From Macrostomum hystrix (Eukaryota; Platyhelminthes; Macrostomidae), in contig CATNEN010000011.1 of the NCBI GenBank assembly GCA_950097015.1, positions 496,001 to 560,000 of the forward strand: a stretch of DNA of 64,000 nucleotides, in the 5' to 3' direction. Shown piece by piece: positions 31,176-44,000 of the stretch; position 1 is the first letter of the stretch; every line of letters starts with the position of its first letter. A model generated the notes under the pieces. It searched no databases, was not told the DNA's origin, and saw only the letters and a program-made list of their open reading frames with translations. A program made the position numbers and the translations under genes.

Positions 31176-33600
31176 CTACTAATATTATCAATTAAAAGTT
31201 AAATTATCAAATTAATCAAATCAAATCAAATCATATCAATCAAATTAAAATGTTATCATTCAGCATGAATTTATAATACTTTAACAGAAACACTTCAGCA
31301 AGTTAAGATATCAAATAATAAAGCTTTAACTGTTGAAATCAGTTTATCTCCTTTAAAAAAGTTCAAAGGTTAGTATTTTCATTATTTTTTTAATAACAAA
31401 AAAACAATCAATTTATAATTTCAAGCTCTACTTATTTCAATAGCCAGTCTTATATAGATTTTTAAATAGGCTAAGCTAATCATTTTTTCAATGTTATTAT
31501 AAAATACTAATAAACAGCATTTAGCAATACATAGCATAGCAAGTGATTTATACAATTGATATAGTAAACTTATATAGACTTTGCTTGTATTAGCTCTCAA
31601 CTTCAAATTGCTAGGCCTAGCTAATTAGCCTAATTTGGCCCTAAGTAGGAAACAAAATTAAATGTCATCACTTAAAGTTTTTTCCATTATGTATGACTAG
31701 GCAATAAGGCAAAAAGCAAAAAGCAAAAAAGTTTATACACCTATACAAATATTTTTTGTGGTCATGGGATTAGACCAGGGCCAACAATACCAAAAGAATA
31801 TCACAATCGACAATATGAATAATTGTTGTCTTATGGTGCCATATTATCATGATAATTAAATTATCGTGCCATAATTGATATGGCAATTATATTCTTATTT
31901 ATTAAGTTTTACTTCTTTTTGGATCCTATTTCTTTAGTTGCCACAGAAGCGCCAGAATGGGCGCAAGTCCTGTTAGTTGGAGAGGTCAGCGCAGTAGTAG
32001 TAGTTGGTGTTGGTGGCCGTGAAGCAAAGTGTAGTTCTTCGTTTTTTCTAAACTAAAAGTTCAACTATATACTCTTACTTAAAATGTATATATATTAGGA
32101 CAGGCTCATCAGAACCACAAAGTAAGCTTTATATAACATTATTATGAATTATAGTTCAAGAACGCAGAGTGGAAATGGACATGGTTAAGCAATGACATTG
32201 GCGACGATGGCGTGACAACAAACGAAAGTCTGCTACCAAATATCGCACCACCAAAAAATGTCAAGACATTTCCGATAAAAAATATCTACAGATTTAAAAC
32301 AGTTACTTTTTAAAGCAGGCTAGAAGTGTTGGCGCCACTCAGTTTGGGATAATGTAAAGCGACTGTTGTTATATATTTCGTTATTTCCGGTGTGAGGTTT
32401 TTCCGCTTAAAATGCGCTCTCTCTAGGTACTAAGCTTAAAATATTCAAATCGCAGTATATTGTAATACTGATGTAAATTATAACACATTACCCACTGCAA
32501 AAGTTCATTTCAGGGCATATTGATCTTCGACACATTTTATGTACGGGTACTGTACCGTTCCGTTACAGGTGCATTCCATTAAACTACTTTCATTTGCTGC
32601 GGTGCTCCCCTGGGAATTTACAGACTTAATTTCTAGCAAATTTTGGTTGCCCTCCTTATAAGAGCGTCTTCCAGGGGCCCAGCTTCCCCCGGCTAAAATC
32701 CTAGGGCTGAAAACTACTTGGATTGTACAGTTCCGTGGAGATCGCAGGTCCTTGGCCTCTTGTAATCGCGAGTCGGTCCCTATGGAGCACTTGCAGGTCC
32801 TTGAAGTAGGCACTCAGGAATGTTGTTCCCAGAGGCTCAAGCCTGCTTTGTTGCGTATCAGCTGCAAGCAAATAATTTCCTGAATTGTCTCGGGACTCTG
32901 GAGATGGGGGTCCAGATCGATTGTGTCTTGGGGCGGTCCTAAACCGCAGATCACATGGGTGACGCCGTGTCAAGCCTTAGTGTCCTTACAGTCCCAGGCT
33001 TTGGAGAAAAAAAATCCTAGCCTGTTTCCTACCAAGGTTCAATTAACTGCGGCAGAGTCCAGCCATGGACTGATCCGCGGGGAAAACCCAAATCGTATTC
33101 AAAAACGTATATTTTTACATCAGCTGTACAGGTGGCAATATCGTTTGCACTTTTATTAGATTGCATACACTAACACATATTTCTTTAAAATGTTACGTAA
33201 ATATTTTTATATTTCTATATTCTGGCGAATGACTCACAGAAATTGCTTCTACAGTCTACTTCTACATTTTCATTTTCGTATAAATAAATTACAAGTAAAC
33301 ACAGTAGCGCAAAGTTCATCCCCTTGTAATTTCGGAAAAGAAGCTGAAAACAAAACGCTTACGGTAGATAAAAATGGACAAATTTTTAATGAGTGGCAAT
33401 GTTCGAAAGCGTCAAAATAGATGCAAAAAGTATACTTTAGCGTTTACATGCATGGTACATGATTATAACTACTTAAATAGAATCTGCCTATCTAAACCTT
33501 CAGTAAAAATCAAGTTCACATAATTCTATAAAAAAATATTTTTAAAACATAACTCAAACAAACATAAAAACATGAATATTATATGTTAGAGCAGAATTAA
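31176..33600. other. Intergenic spacer with a GC-richer segment
   Basis: Mostly AT-rich. At 31204-31250 there is a short ATCAA/AAATC simple repeat. From about 32500 to 33090 base composition shifts to GC-richer. Overlapping minus-strand frames of 90-102 codons occur there, one with a Cys pair near its end (MECTCNGTVQYPYIKC), but I recognise no domain and see no consistent splice pattern. It could be a decayed gene or element fragment. Confidence 0.35.
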
Positions 33601-33644
33601 GCCCATTAATCCGGTGCGCTACTATTGGTCAACACCGTTTTCTC

Positions 33645-34537
33645 TCACTTCGTTAACTGCCGCTCCGAAGCAAGACGCTTGCGTTCTATTTCGTCTAATG
33701 TCACCATGCCTTGAGGCATGCTTGTCAGGTCGAATTCATCAACTAGAATGTTCTCAGCCATACCTGCGAAAGCGGAAATATGAGATAGATAAAAAACTTA
33801 AAAACACCTACCTACTTTTACTGTTCAAACTAACTAAAACTAACATTACAACAGAACAACAATAAGTCAGTAAGTAGGCAACTCACGCCTTATGCGCTGC
33901 ATCTTAGTTCCGTAGCACAGGTCATACTGGTAGCCAATGATGAAAGTGAATGGCACAATTGGGATCATGGCCAATCGTTTGCCTTTAGCGGCGGCCGCTA
34001 CCGCACCAACCAAAGCCAATCCATAGAAGCTGGCCGTCCAGTTGAATAGTTCGCGACCGCGAGCAATTTGAGCGGCCATCATTCGTTCGCGCATTGCATT
34101 CTGCATCTCCAGCTGCCGGCACAACTGAGTAGATGTTTGATGAAGTTCGATTCATTTTTAAGTAAGCTTAATTCCATACTTAGTCTATATTCAAAAAACG
34201 GAAAAAATATGGGTCGATATTTAAAACTCATTTTCGCACAAATTTTCTTACTCGTGTTACTCATAGAAGAGTAATAATGTAATACAATTATTTCGTCATG
34301 TATACTTGTGAAAACTGGTATAGTGAAATTTAATTAATGATAGCTGGTAAACTGAAGTGAAATGAGAGATTTATATTTTGCACAGTTCGGTACAATATGA
34401 CAATATATAATGATTCAACACTTTATGGTGTACTCATACTTTAAATCCAAACTTACTGTAAGCTTCTGCATTTCACTCATGGCTTCTTGATTTTTCTTTG
34501 AGAAACCATCCATTAGGCGTGATACTGGATTGCCCAT
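33645..34537 (-). CDS. plgrkt: Plasminogen receptor PLGRKT homologue
   Basis: Small integral membrane protein that in vertebrates exposes a C-terminal lysine binding plasminogen at the cell surface. Exons in transcript order: 34457-34537, 33887-34124, 33645-33763; phases 0 and 1 join and give 145 residues (human 147). Seen: N-terminal MGNPVSRLMDGFSKKNQ; QLEMQNAMRERMMAAQIA matching the MRERQMAMQIA block; two hydrophobic segments separated by a short basic loop (AAAKGKR); PIVPFTFIIGYQYDLCYGTK matching the PIVPLSFILTYQYDLGYGT signature; and MPQGMVTLDEIE near the end. The last residue is lysine, as needed for plasminogen binding. An in-frame stop lies just upstream of the ATG. Complete gene. Confidence 0.95.
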
Positions 34538-34565
34538 CCTCTTTTATGATGTAAATTAGATAAAG

Positions 34566-34576
34566 CTGAAAAAATA
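34566..34576 (-). promoter_or_regulatory. Splice acceptor in front of PLGRKT start codon
   Basis: Minus-strand TATTTTTTCAG precedes CTTTATC, 28 bases before the ATG. Spliced-leader site or 5'-UTR intron end. Confidence 0.5.
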
Positions 34577-34599
34577 GAAACAATGATATTATAATCTTA

Positions 34600-37500
34600 G
34601 GACATTTGGACAAAGTGGCATCTGAAAAAAACAAATAACCAATTAAAAAATAAAATAGATTGCTGTACAAGCATACATATGCAACATTTTTCTTGTGTCT
34701 ATGTAAAAGCTTGTACAAAACAGAAAATGAACTGTTTTGTCTTTTTTTGTAAAAATCTGGCAAAAAAAGAAAACAAAAATAAGTGCCATCACTTGTTTTT
34801 TTAATAACAGAAAAGGATATACTTCTAGAATATGCACTCAAACCTCCTCATACATATGACTATATATGTATGACTATGACTATAGTATATATATATACTA
34901 TTTTCTGTTGAAACCTCAGAACTCCAGTTCTGGATGTGACTTTGTCAAATCATTTCACTTCTAGCAATCTTAATTTACCATTTAATAATAATACATGAAT
35001 ACATGATTAAGTGATACATGATTAAGTCAGTGTTTTAAGTGAAATAACTAATTATGTTCCACCTATTTACATACAATTAATATATATATATATAGGCATA
35101 CATGCGCAACACCAGGCTGACCCGGCCGAAATGGCCAGGTGAAACGAGGGCCAAGCAAGGTAAGTTGCAAAAACCAATCAACCAAGTGCAAAAAAATCAA
35201 AGGGGGGACCAAGGGACAAAAAAGGAAGGCGTGAAGAAAAGGAAAAAGGGGACAGAAAAAGAGAGCAAAAGAGAGCACTAAGTCGTAAATAGAGCAAAAA
35301 CTAAGTCGCACGGCTGGCTAAGATTTGGGAGGTTGCGCATATATGTATATAGGCCTATAGCGGACCTAAAAGCAAAGATTTCAGTTTCGAAGATTTTGGA
35401 GCTCTAAAGTTATCTGTCTCTCACGTACTTTGCCATGCCACTTGACCATCATTTCCCTAAACCCTTGTTGGCTTAGTTATCATCTATGGTCCTTAGTCTG
35501 ATACACAGTTGCAACTTAGATGAAGCCACTTGTTGCACAAGTTTGGTTGTTTAACTTTCTGCTCGCAAGCTAAAGAGCTACACACAAATAAATGCTAGAT
35601 TTCTAATCCTCTGCAGGCCTATATATATCTATATCTATAAAAGTAAAAACTCTGTCTTATATATATATATATATATTGCTCTGTGCATTAAATAATATAT
35701 ATAATTCCTGATAGGAACCAATTAATAGGGAGTTATTTGGCTATATATCCTGTAGAATTGTTTGTTCAAATATTTTCCCAATATGAATAGGTCTAACTTG
35801 CATCCAACTCTAGAATTTCAAGCAATGTAGGAAAGTAACATTAAAACAACAGAATGTAAACTAGATGTCAAGTTAGTTTGTTTGTTATAGTCATGTCTTC
35901 ACATATTTGACATATTCAAAGTGCATAATAGTGGTCAACCCAGAACAGAAAGTTGCAGAATGTGTTCCGCTGAAACTGTTGCCACCATAAATACTCTGCA
36001 GGTACAATTTGAACTGTCCATCAGCCATCCCATGCATTCAGCAAAACTGAGCCTTGCAGTGAGCCCATGTCCCCTCAATCTGGTTGGTATACTCTGTCCT
36101 TTCTAATTTTTTCTAACCCCAAGCCCATCTCTTTAAGCACATAGAGGTAATGTAATGACTTTGGCCATAAACCTACTTTCTCAAACCCCAGTTCATGTCA
36201 CTTCCCGAGTATGACTGGAATTCACAAAACCAGTGGACAGTATAAAAATGTGTTTTGCCACTTGGACATAATATCAATATTGATACCTTGTTTTACTAAT
36301 ATTGAATTGGAGATAATCTATATGAAATACTATGATTAAAGTTATTGTTAAGTGAAGTGAAATAATTGTTAAGTGAAATAATAAATTGACCTCAATAAAG
36401 CAGTCACCCACTAGCCACTACGAATTCTATGCACCTAATTTCAGTAATTAACATTAACATGTACACGCACACCTGAGAGCCGAGACTGAGGGATTCAGAA
36501 TTATACATCTAAAAAATAAAAAGATTTTAAAATGTGTGAACAGTTATTTTTTAACATCAATATCACTTTAAAAAAGTAAGGAGCCTAAAAAGGAAAACAG
36601 ATCATAAATATTCTGCTTTTTTGCATAAAACTCACAGTCAAACCAGCAATCTCTGATAAGAATCCGTTATTTCCGTTTTTCCGTTGAACGGAATTACGAT
36701 CAAAGTTCTAGATTTGAATTAATGATTTTAAAGAGGTGCGTGTTAGAATATTAAAATGATATTTGTACAACAAATACGCATATTTTAGTTTTAAGGGTAT
36801 TAGTTTGTCAGTCTGGTCATTTTTTAGTATAAAACAAAAGTTTTAGATATAACTATGCATATTTCTTCGTGTAAAATGTTTTCGTTTTTCGCTTTCGCAT
36901 TTTTAAACATTTCGGCCCAATCTCGAATCCTTTTGTAGTGGTAGTAAAAATCGTCTTGGAATTTTAAGGTCCCTCTAATTGTGTTTTATTTCTTTATCTC
37001 AACGCCATCAAGCAGTCTATTTTAACGATTGATTAAGTCATGCTTGGGGTTCTTTCTTATGTTCAGGATCCTCAAGCCAATTAGGTCAAACAATTTTTTG
37101 TCCGAAGTTGCGAGCTGTATATAAGAGCGTAGGTTTGAACAATTCTTAACATGAGTAGGCTAAGCTATATTATTCATGATAATGGTATGCATCTTCAAAA
37201 AGTAAGTTTTTTGTTTAAATAAGCGTGCTGAGCAGAAATGATTGCTTTCTGACATCTAGCAAACACAAAAACTATTATTTGTCATTCGTTATGCATGCAA
37301 ACCAAGTCATGACAAAAATACAAATATTACATAGCAAATAAAATTTGCTTCCTAGCGCAAGGGCCATATACTATTCATTAAAACATAGTGTAAGGAATCG
37401 TATATTTCTAAAATGAATAGGTTTAGGAGCAATTTCTTGTGTTTATTTTTTGTAGCACATTTACACAGACAATATATTAAGTTTCTTTCAATGAATACAT

Positions 37501-37740
37501 TAGGTTATATGATAATTTCTTTCTTAAAATTATTTGCTGTAATTTTTATGTGATTTTCGTCTCTTTGTGTTTTTAACTCGCCTAATATTATTATTTTCTG
37601 CAAGAAAAATGGTCATAAAAGCGGAATATATTCGAAAAAAAATTTGCTTTTTTTGGTATTCTGCTTATTGTCATATAAAATTTTAGCTTTTTGCCAGATT
37701 ATCTTTTTATATAATATATTTACAATCTTCACATATAACA
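34600..37740. other. Intergenic spacer
   Basis: AT-rich with several short TA microsatellites (near 34888-34900, 35083-35094 and 35657-35677) and one GC-richer patch at 35100-35300. No supportable gene or RNA. The promoters of PLGRKT and of the G-domain gene, which are divergent, must lie here. Confidence 0.5.
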
Positions 37741-37750
37741 TACTTTTCAG
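37740..37750 (+). promoter_or_regulatory. Splice acceptor in front of the G-domain gene start codon
   Basis: ATACTTTTCAG followed by CAGAGAAGCAAA and the ATG at 37763, only 12 bases on. Spliced-leader site or 5'-UTR intron end. Confidence 0.5.
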
Positions 37751-37762
37751 CAGAGAAGCAAA

Positions 37763-40700
37763 ATGAGCAGTCTCGAATCATTTCCATGGCTTCTAACATT
37801 GAGACAAGCGGCTCCCTCAATTGGACAAAAATATTCTATATGCGACGATCGATTTTACCAGCAGCCATCGAAAATTTTAAATGTTACAACCCAAGAGATC
37901 CAAGATAGAGTGGCTTTGTACAGACAAAGGAGTACCGACTATCTAGAGGACATTATGGAGCCCTAGGCCTGACCAGTGCGCAAGCCATCACTATTATGTG
38001 CAGCCATTTTCCAAAGCATCATGCTGTGTCTGGCATTCTTCGACTCCTCTGGGAAAGGGGAGACTTTCCGAAGTACATTGTCATCTGTACTGTGAACATA
38101 AATGGGGCAGTTGTACGACTACAGGAGACGGGTCAGCACTCTTCTTTAACTGACTCTGCGACTGTTGTCAAGACTTCGCAGTGCCGCATTGTCTATGGCT
38201 TTACAGATGAAGGTCAGTTTACAAGTTACCTAATATTGCACTATCAAATGCACTAGAAGGCATGAACTGAATAGAATTAAGTAATAAATACTCGTAGTTA
38301 TAACATATTGCTCATCAACTCCATCCATTCACAGATATCGATCCAATGGATGAATCAAGGCAAGGAGCTGCCGGAATAACCACTTTCAATTCCAGCGGCT
38401 GCATAAAGACTAGCAACCTAGAAGAATTCAAGCGACTCGCTGAAACAGAGGCCAACAGCAGCGAAAAACCTGTGACAGTTCTGTTCCAGATGAGCGATAT
38501 AGCTGCCGAAAGAAAGAACGAGCAGAACCAGAAGATCTGTCGACTATTGACCGACTTATTACGACACGAGACGGTCTCTTCGACTTCTTGTGCCAGTCAT
38601 AGCAGACGAACTGCTCCAGGATGCAACATTTCTGCGAAGCACTTTACAAGTCGTGAAGCAAAACATTGAGAACAAGTACATAATTAACGACCAGCTATTG
38701 AAGTCCAGCTATGGCAATGGGAAAAGCCTCGCAAAGCTCATTCTCAGACAAACTGGCATCAGCTGGCTTCCTCAGCTCAAAGAATTCGTCTGCGCTCTGC
38801 GCAGCATCGATGCGTTCGCTCATTCCGCAGAGAACACTGAATACCTTCTGGAATGCGAAGTCACATTAGTGTTTCCCAGCCAGTCTCCGAAGGCTCTAGC
38901 TGTCGAGACCTTCTTAAAGCAGTTTGACATGCAACTCATGCTGCAAATGTTGGTTAGCAAGCTAACAATCTTGCACAAAGTTCTGCTGGCCAATGAGCAC
39001 AGAGATGACTTCAGATTCTCATGGCAAGTGGCCCATCTCGAGCTAGAGCACATCGACTACAAGTTTTGCTTGAAGAGGGACGGCAAGGCTGCTTTAAGTA
39101 GCATCGATACGTTTTTGACTCCCGCCATCGTGAAAGTCCAGGACGTGTCGGCAGACTGTGTCGAATTGGTCGCGCAGAGGCCAGCTGTTGAAAGCGCCGA
39201 GAATCCAGTGTTAGGAGTTCGAGTGACTTGGCGCAGCATCAATGAGATTGACTCTCGAGAACTTGAAAGCCTGTTCGGTGATGAGGAAATGACTGTGCTC
39301 AAGTTGAAGCAACTGACCGCCACTACAAAGTACATGATCAGCTTTTCCACGATTCGGGAGCTCGGAAATGGTGAAGTTGTTAATTTGGAGCCAGTTGAGA
39401 CGACTGAGAGCGATGCACCTATTATCACAGCTGCAATTGCAATTTCACCTTTCGCAATTATGGTCGAGATTCAGGAAGGCAAATACAGTTGTGGCTCAAA
39501 TCATACTGGTTACCAGGTCACCGTGACTGATGTCGAGTCGGGTGCGTTTGTCCGAAGCAGGTTCTGCAACCTGAACGAAGCAGCGGCCATTTCCATTGAT
39601 GGAAATGGTCGATACATTGTGAGAGCATCTGCAGTTTACTCTGACAATACAGCTGGCGAGCCCAGTGATGCTAAAAGCGTCAACGTTGAATACTCCGCAG
39701 TCGACGTGGCAAAGTACACTGCACTTCAATTTTCTGAAGCAGTCGACCCTCAAAGCATGCCCGCCGTGTATGAACTGCAAATGGAGCCCGCGATGATTGA
39801 TGCGCAGAACCAGGTGCGCAGAATGGAGTACAAAGGCTGCTCGGATTTACAAAGAGGTCCACAGTCTGAGGAAAAGGTGATCATGATCGTTGGCGAGACA
39901 GGTTCAGGAAAGACGACTCTCATCAACTCGATGGTAAACTACTTGTTCAGCGTTGCCTATGAAGACAACTTTAGGTTCCGTATTGTCGCTGACCCGAACG
40001 AGAAGGAGCTCAGCAGTCAGTGTCAGTCTGCCAGCCAGACCCAATGGGTCACGTCGTACACGTTCCACCGTCACGAAGGGTCGCGTCATCCGTTCACCTT
40101 CACACTGGTGGACACGCCCGGCTTTGGCGACACTGGCGGCATTGTCAACGATCAGAAGATTGTGGACAGGATCCGAGCGTTCTTCTCGTCCGCCAATGGT
40201 GTAGATCACCTGGACGCCGTTGGGTTTGTCGTGCCAGCCAGTGTCTCTCGCTTGACCCCGACACAGCGGTACGTGTTTGACTCCATCTTGTCGTTGTTTG
40301 GCCGTGACATTGGTGGAAACATCTACGTTCTCGTGACCTTTTCCGACGCTAACGAGCCGCCAGTTTTGGAGTCACTGAAGGAAGCGCAAATTCCCTACAA
40401 CCTGCACATTAAGTTCAACAATTCAGCTGTGTTCGCCAAGAAGTCTGATGGTAGCGGCGTAATTGGAAGTTTCAACAAGCTGTTCTGGGACATGGGCATG
40501 GACAGCTTCGCTGAGTTTTTCCGACACCTTCAGGGCATGGAATCCAAAAGCTTGACTCTGACTAAGGATGTCCTGCAGGAGCGCCAGCGCTTGCAGATAA
40601 AGCTTGTGGCAATAAAAAAAGACATCGATTTGAGTTTGGGAGTTCTCAACAGACTCGAAGAAGAGATCGAAGTTATCAAGAAGCACTCAGCAGACCTGAA

Positions 40701-41412
40701 GCGAAGTAAGGACTTTACCTACTGCGTGACGGAAGAGAAAGCTGTTCACGTGGAAATCCCTACAGGAACCTACATAACAAACTGTCTGAGTTGCAATAGG
40801 ACCTGCCACTACCCATGCAAGATTCCAGACGACAAAGATAAGGCCAGTTGTGCCGCCATGACCAATGGGAAATGCCATGTCTGTTCAGACGAATGCGACT
40901 GGTCTTTGCACCGCAACATGTCCTATAGAATTGAGATCCAAAGCGAGCGGGTGACAAAAACCTCACATGAGTTAAAAGCACGCTATAAAGACGCTCATGG
41001 TAAGATGTTGACAGCCAATGGTTTAGCTCAGCAGGTGTACAACGAATACCTTGCCAAAAAGTCTGGACTTGTTCAGCTAATTATAGATAGCAAAAAGTGC
41101 ATTGAAAGACTCAAAGAGATCGCTTTGAAGCCGGACCCGCTGAGCGAGGTGGACTACATTGACAAGCTGATTGAGTCGGAGCGAATGAACCGACGTCCCG
41201 GTTTTAACGATAGAATGCGACAGCTGCATGACATCAGAGAGCTAGCTGTTTGCACCGGCAATCTGCGAGACGACATCATTCTGAACAGCATAGTTGAGAA
41301 TGAGAAACGGGTGTACGACCGCTACCGAAAGTACCTGAAGAAGCCAATTGTTCAGCAGCTGGGAAATCAGTTCAGGCAAGCATATAATTGGGTTGCTCAG
41401 AAATTTCGCTGA
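37763..41412 (+). CDS. Large FN3 plus AIG1/septin-like G-domain protein, two apparent frameshifts
   Basis: Exon 1 from ATG 37763 to donor at 38212/38213, exon 2 from 38335 to the TGA at 41412. To read through, the frame must slip once near 37955 (after YLEDI) and once near 38570 (after LLRHETV); each looks like a single-base indel. From 38590 on, 940 codons are intact. Seen in that part: a helical region; two fibronectin-III-like domains (about residues 178-280 and 280-385); a P-loop GETGSGKT at 435-442; G3 motif DTPGFGDT at 508-515; a TFSD string as possible G4; a coiled coil; and a Cys-rich cluster (about 731-775, C-x2-C-x3-C-x3-C and more) that could bind zinc. This order resembles large uncharacterised GTPases of fish and aquatic invertebrates related to the AIG1/GIMAP and septin families. 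Role unknown; defence-related by analogy only. It may be a young pseudogene, or the indels may be assembly errors. Confidence 0.7.
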
Positions 41413-42948
41413 AATTTATTTTATGGTTTAGTGACGATTATTCGCGTTGTGACAAAATGTGCTTGGTTGCGTGTGACTTTTTTTCGTATATTTTAATTGA
41501 TAGCTGAAGTCTACTACTGAAGATGCCTCGATAGTAGTCACCAGGGCGAATGTTAAGTTCATTATTATTATTAACGCGCTGAAACAATCATGGTGCCATT
41601 TCGAAGCCTCTCAAACCGCTGGCAAACTTTTAAGTAAACATAAGATATAACGTTGATAGGATAATTGCGCAATGAGCATACATTTATTCTTAATCACATA
41701 ATTTTAAGTGGGACTTTTGGAAAACAAAATCTTATGCCCATATTAAATAATAGATTATTCGGATTTATAAACGTGGGTGAACGGAATAATGGAAGAATGT
41801 TTTTTACACAAACTGTTCCCCCGAGGTCCGGATATCCAAAACTTAAAGCTTAATAACTGGATTAGATGCTATATAATAAGTTTGTTTAATTACGGGCCCA
41901 GAATCAAATGATTAATTACAAACAAATTAGCTTCAATGACTATTAAAATAACGTATATACTTATAACGTTATAACACACCACGTTCTGCTTCGCTCGTTG
42001 GCTGCTACGAGTAAAATTTCTACCATAGTTCAACAATTTATATTCAGTAACGTGCTATATGGCACTAGCACTTTGAGCTAGCTTTTTGTGCTCAGAATAA
42101 TTGCTTACTACCTGCTACTCGCATGAACAGTAGAAAGAGCACGGGGTATTTCAAATGCCCAGTTTTTTTCTGTATCTCCCAAAAATATTCAGCCAAGCTA
42201 AGTTCAAATTTTCTACTCTATGCGATAAAAAACTTCCAGAATAAGAACTCATCATCATCGCTTACATTTAGCTTTCTTCAATATTTTCTTCTGTGCACTC
42301 TAAAATTAAAAAACAATGAATTATTTACTAAAATATCTCATTACTAAATCTCATTTACTAAATTACTCATTAAGTTTTACGTTTCAGTAAACACATGGAC
42401 AGTGTTGATTAAATGTGTTATTTATTTATTAGATGATGATTAAAATCATCACTTTAAAGCTTCATTGTTTTTAATGAAACTCAAAGGGAGAAAAATCAAT
42501 TGGATAACGCACCAGATAAAGAAATGATGTAAGCTCAGTAACTGGATATCCAAGGCGAGAAACAATGCCTCTCGTTGCGGCTACGTCAAAAGATAGTGTG
42601 TATTTATTTGTATTTTTGAAAAGCTTTTTTGAACTGCCAAAAATTAAGTTCAGTTGCATGATGACGCTTAGGTAAGCTATAATAGTTCAAGTTATAAAAA
42701 GAATTACATCAACCTTCTAAAGTCAACTAAATTTCACTTCATTTTGGAAGTCTCGTTTACCGGATAAAAAACTGCCGTCAAAGGGATGTTGCAGTACATA
42801 CTACTCAAATATATGAGTAGCATAAATTATAATAAATATCAATTGTTAAAAAAGAGCTATTAGATGCGGAGAATTTTGGACTCGGCAGTATCAAATGTTC
42901 TGATTAAGCGAAAACTAATCGGGTGCCGTCATCAGTGACACTGGATGC
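41413..42948. other. Intergenic spacer
   Basis: AT-rich sequence between the convergent G-domain gene and MGST3. No gene, RNA or clear repeat found. Confidence 0.55.
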
Positions 42949-43918
42949 TCACTTGCAGCCGGCCCGGATCATGCGGCCGCCCAGCAGCAGGGTGTTGATG
43001 AGCAGGCCCAGTAGGCCGATATAACCGAAGGCGCCTCGCATGCGCTTCTTCGGATCGCCAGTTGAATAGCCGCGCGCGTAGGCGATGCGGCCCAGCAGGT
43101 AGAGAGCGCCGCAAGCGGCCGAGCAGCGGGGCGCCTTTAGCGAACGGGATTGAAGGGGGCAGAATAATCTAGTCTACACTAAGCACTTTTGAGTCCTTCG
43201 AACACTTTTGAGTCCTTCGAACACTTTTGAGTCCTTCGAACACTTTTGAGTCCTTCGGTCACTTTTGAGTTCTTTGGACAATATTGAGTCCTTCGAAGAC
43301 TTTTGAGTCCTTCGGACACTTTTGAGTCCTATGGATACTTTTGGGCCTTTTAAACACTTTTGAGTCCTTCGGACACTATTGAGTCATTCGAAGACTTTTG
43401 AGTCTCTCCAAGACTTTTGAGTGCTTCGGAAACTTTTGAGTCCTTCGAACACTTGAATCCTTAGGAAACTTGAGTCTTTCGAACACCTTTAAGGCCTTCG
43501 GAGACTTTTGAGTCTTTCGGAAACTTTTGAGTCCTTTGGACACTTTTGAGTATTTCGGATACTAAAGTTTTTCGGACCCCTTTGAATTTTTCGGACACTT
43601 GAGTCTTTCGGACACTTTTCAATCCTTGGAACTTAGCCTCACCTGAAGACCACCAAAGGCTAGCAGGAAGTAAAAGAACGGTGCATTCTCCAGATAGTTC
43701 TGATGCGATCTTTGCACACAGTTGAACTCCTTGGAGGAATCGCTGTACATTGTCGGATAATCAACGCCGAACTTCTTTCTGGCTATGCCGACCTGCCTGG
43801 CCAGATGCATGTTGACGAAGAAGCCGCCAGTGCCTGCTAGGACTACCCAGCCATAGTCCTTGGGTAGGCCGCCCTGCAGGTGCGGATTCACCGCATTGAT
43901 GGCGTCCAAGAAGCGCAT
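42949..43918 (-). CDS. mgst3: Microsomal glutathione S-transferase 3 (MAPEG family)
   Basis: Membrane enzyme of glutathione conjugation and peroxide reduction, MAPEG fold with four membrane helices. Exons in transcript order: 43643-43918 and 42949-43134, joined in phase 0; 153 residues (human MGST3 has 152). Seen: [11 protein letters not shown] at the start of helix 1; [14 protein letters not shown]; the MAPEG glutathione-binding block [17 protein letters not shown] at the splice; [20 protein letters not shown]; and a final Leu-rich helix. The start is the first ATG after an acceptor at 43990. Complete gene. Confidence 0.95.
43172..43622. repeat. 18-19-bp minisatellite in the MGST3 intron
   Basis: About 24 copies of ACTTTTGAGTCCTTCGGAC with many substitutions and short deletions (ACTTGAATCC, ATTGAGTC); the most degenerate of the intron arrays. 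It fills nearly the whole 508-base intron. Confidence 0.9.
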
Positions 43919-43989
43919 GGTTTGATTTTATCGATGGATCGATTGATTGCTTGCACGTTTAAAAATTAGATTGTGGTATAACGATAGAG

Positions 43990-44000
43990 CTGAAAATAAG
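43990..44000 (-). promoter_or_regulatory. Splice acceptor in front of MGST3 start codon
   Basis: Minus-strand CTTATTTTCAG precedes CTCTATCG, 71 bases before the ATG. Spliced-leader site or 5'-UTR intron end. Confidence 0.45.

Noticed and set aside
32505..32973. Minus-strand frames of 90-102 codons
   Set aside because: They overlap in different frames with no recognisable domain or splice pattern; only the GC shift is noted.
38820..40981. Many 60-120-codon minus-strand frames
   Set aside because: Antisense shadows of the 940-codon G-domain ORF.
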